Source: Falsibacillus albus (lineage in GTDB: Bacteria; Bacillota; Bacilli; Bacillales; DSM-25281). Taken from it: DNA of 64,000 bases. The notes below the pieces were generated by a model that saw only the letters and a list, made by a program, of their open reading frames with translations, was not told the origin of the DNA and ran no database searches. A program made the position numbers and the translations under genes. The stretch is taken from NCBI RefSeq assembly GCF_003668575.1, contig NZ_RCVZ01000011.1, positions 62,001-126,000 on the forward strand, in the 5' to 3' direction. This document shows, piece after piece, positions 62,262 through 64,000 of the stretch. Every line of letters starts with the position of its first letter. The stretch's first letter is position 1.

Positions 62262-62372
62262 AAAATATCTTCGAAAAATGGGAAGATATCTTCGAAATTC
62301 TGATTTTATCTCCGAAAACTCCTCATTTATCTGCGAAAATCCAGAAATATCGATTATTTTACAAATTTCGAC
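62262..62372 (+). repeat. Tandem ~20-bp repeat array T2 (ATATCnnCGAAA)
   Basis: Four units of about 20-21 bp (AAATATCTTCGAAAAATG, GATATCTTCGAAATTCTG, TTTATCTCCGAAAACTCC, TTTATCTGCGAAAATCCAG) precede the end unit AATATCGATTATTTTACA and TTTCGAC. It matches array T1 in unit pattern and in the end unit. Confidence 0.75.
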
Positions 62373-62394
62373 ATCATTTTTTTGCTCGGTGCAC

Positions 62395-62425
62395 AAAAAT
62401 ACCTGCCCCTGTTAAAGGGGCAGGT
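62395..62425 (-). terminator. Terminator of the amidase gene
   Basis: Stem ACCTGCCCCT / AGGGGCAGGT with a 5-nt loop. On the minus strand ATTTTTG follows. It lies 10 bp past the stop codon. Confidence 0.85.
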
Positions 62426-62434
62426 TGAATCCGT

Positions 62435-64000
62435 TTATCTTACAACATCCACATCGGATGCTTTCACAAAAGCATAACGGTGATTGAAGTGGATGCGATA
62501 ATATTCTTCATTGCCGTAGACCATTTTATGGACGCCGTAAGGTGAAAGGGTGTAGACTTTGGCGTTATAGTAGTCTCCTTTGACCTTTTCCTCTGCGGCA
62601 TAGACTTGTCCTGCCGTAATCGAATATTGCAGCGGTAACAAGGATTTCGGCGTAACATCTTCTGGATATGCAGATTCTTCAGGCCAAGCTGCACCGTAGA
62701 CCGGAATGGAATCTATCCCTTCTTTCGGCGTCACCATCTTCAGCATTTTGCCCTCAACGCTGTTTTTGTTGTGCGGGTTATAGAACCACGCTTTTTGACC
62801 TGCATACCAGATGGCATCCCAGTCGCCTTGACTGTCCGCCAATACATACGTTTGGCCGGCTTCGGCTTTATTTCCCCAATTCAATGCTTCATCGTACCGC
62901 GCATCAGGAAGGGCCGCATCTGTGATTGTAGGTGCATCGAAGCTTGGTTCTGTATACAAGTAGACGAAGTTGGTCGAATGCTCGCGCAGATTTCCATCTT
63001 CCACGTCGACAATTTGTTTATTCGTTTCAAAATGCGGCTTCAATGTCACGATTTTTTTCGAACCATGTTCCGGCTTCAGCGGTGCACCTAGCAGCTCGAA
63101 ATAATGCTCCCAATCCCAGAAAGGACCCGGGTCAGTATGCATTCTGCTTTGAGAATAAGGCGACAGTCCCGGCACCTCGCTGTGGCTTAAAATATGGCCG
63201 CGGTCCAATGGAATATGATATTTAGTTGCTAAGTATTTGACCAGCTTGGCAGAAGCCCGGTACATCTGCTCACTGTACCAATCTCCCCCTTGAAGGGCAT
63301 ATCCTTCATGTTCGATACCGATGGAGTGCATATTGAAATACCAGTTCCCTGCATGCCAGGCGACATCTTTGTTTTGAACCATCTGTGTAATCTGCCCGTC
63401 GGCTGAACGGATCACATAGTTTGCCGATGCACCGTAAGGGTTGGCAAACAAATTGATGGTCGGTTCGTATTCCACTTCGGTGTCATGGATGACGATATAG
63501 CGGATGTCAGGGCCGAAGTTAGGGCGGTCTGCGACATCGTAGTCCGTATAGTTCCCAGGATTGTCGCTAAGTTGCTCATAAAACGCCGGGATGAACTGGG
63601 CATCCACACCTTTAGGAACTTCAAGGCGGGGATCCTGCTTGTTTTTATGGAAATGGAAATTTTTTGTCGTTTCATGATTTTCTTTCACTGATTCAGGTTT
63701 GATTTGCAGACGTTGTCCATCGGTTGTCGTCCTGGACAGCCCATTTTGGATAGTGCTGTAGACTTCATCGGCAAATCCTGTGGCGGCCGTTTCTTCCATG
63801 GAACCACTGAATTTGGCGACGGCGCCGTACCAATCTTCCGTTTTAGCCGGAACTGCTCCAAGTGAATCCTTCGCATACTGTGCGAGAAGTGCTGCAGCGC
63901 CGCGAATATTCTCTGCAGGGTCTTTCTTCAGGACATCCGGGTCTTCATTGATTAGCTTGGCCGCTTGATCCAACGTATGCTGGCCGGGCTGGCTGCTCAG
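62435..64000 (-). CDS. N-acetylmuramoyl-L-alanine amidase, N-terminus cut by window edge
   Basis: The frame is open to the right edge (521 visible residues), so start and any signal peptide are missing. An N-terminal helical part (to about 100) is followed by an Amidase_2/PGRP domain at about 165-300. It has IRYIVIHDTEVEYEP (zinc His), NYVIRSADGQITQMV, DVAWHAGN, GIEHEGYA, ILSHSEVPG and MHTDPGPFWDW (last zinc His). A C-terminal beta-rich part of about 200 residues, with DWDAIWYAGQKAWFYNP, looks like SH3-type repeats. It would cut the amide between muramic acid and L-Ala in peptidoglycan. Probably secreted, which cannot be checked here. Confidence 0.88.
   Translation of the reverse strand: MSSQPGQHTLDQAAKLINEDPDVLKKDPAENIRGAAALLAQYAKDSLGAVPAKTEDWYGAVAKFSGSMEETAATGFADEVYSTIQNGLSRTTTDGQRLQIKPESVKENHETTKNFHFHKNKQDPRLEVPKGVDAQFIPAFYEQLSDNPGNYTDYDVADRPNFGPDIRYIVIHDTEVEYEPTINLFANPYGASANYVIRSADGQITQMVQNKDVAWHAGNWYFNMHSIGIEHEGYALQGGDWYSEQMYRASAKLVKYLATKYHIPLDRGHILSHSEVPGLSPYSQSRMHTDPGPFWDWEHYFELLGAPLKPEHGSKKIVTLKPHFETNKQIVDVEDGNLREHSTNFVYLYTEPSFDAPTITDAALPDARYDEALNWGNKAEAGQTYVLADSQGDWDAIWYAGQKAWFYNPHNKNSVEGKMLKMVTPKEGIDSIPVYGAAWPEESAYPEDVTPKSLLPLQYSITAGQVYAAEEKVKGDYYNAKVYTLSPYGVHKMVYGNEEYYRIHFNHRYAFVKASDVDVVR

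Overview
The window reads as chromosomal DNA of a spore-forming member of the Bacillaceae (Firmicutes). The gene set is Bacillus-like (sporulenol synthase, YppC, YfjN-type Dus, YobU/YobV, Mqo, GlpP, hom-thrC-thrB, YhfH, YkhA, PepT). Ribosome binding sites are strong and AGGAGG-like, GTG/TTG starts are frequent, promoters are sigma-A type, and Rho-independent terminators are abundant. The genus cannot be fixed from the sequence alone. No rRNA, tRNA, IS transposase, phage gene or CRISPR array was seen.

Layout. 1-13.5 kb is ordinary accessory and housekeeping content: a membrane protein cut by the left edge, squalene-hopene/sporulenol cyclase, DUF2515, a tRNA-dihydrouridine synthase, YiaA, a YobU/YobV-like effector-binding/WYL pair, an unusual lipoprotein, a Gfo/Idh oxidoreductase, malate:quinone oxidoreductase, and an Nramp-like transporter with a non-canonical metal site. 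13.5-33.4 kb starts with an EEP-family hydrolase, followed by a large sugar-utilisation locus. That locus has a ROK regulator, an AgaI/NagB-like deaminase, a ROK kinase, GH4 and GH3 in one operon. A second operon has a LacI regulator, an LplB/LplC-type ABC importer with its binding lipoprotein, YesL, GH30, Gfo/Idh and GH2; a serine hydrolase follows. The two operons share a 25-bp AT-rich motif (24/25 identical), and the lacI gene is bracketed by two perfect AAAACGTTTT-type palindromes. None of the glycosidases has a signal peptide, so the locus probably imports short oligosaccharides and degrades them in the cytoplasm. The substrate is unknown.

33.4-39.1 kb holds an orphan PAS histidine kinase, an isochorismatase-fold hydrolase, DUF2252, a coiled-coil protein, DoxX and a small secreted Asp/Gly/His-rich protein. 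39.2-45.1 kb is a glycerol-3-phosphate operon, glpP-ugpC-ugpA-ugpE-ugpB-ugpQ, with a nested terminator leader that GlpP probably reads.

45.8-48.6 kb is the most striking part. It looks like a complete actin-type (type II) DNA segregation cassette, parC-parM-parR, within housekeeping DNA. About a dozen TACA-centred iterons, many exactly 10 bp apart, lie just upstream of the parM promoter. The cassette is bracketed by inverted copies of a ~200-bp dispersed repeat.

48.9-64 kb returns to core genes: an MFS exporter, hom-thrC-thrB, YhfH, the glyoxylate shunt aceB-aceA, a YkhA thioesterase, a LysR regulator, peptidase T, endonuclease VIII-like Nei, and an amidase cut by the right edge. Two repeat families recur between genes: a Bacillaceae-type 50-220 bp palindromic repeat (nine copies or remnants) and a ~20-bp tandem ATATCnnCGAAA repeat (two arrays).
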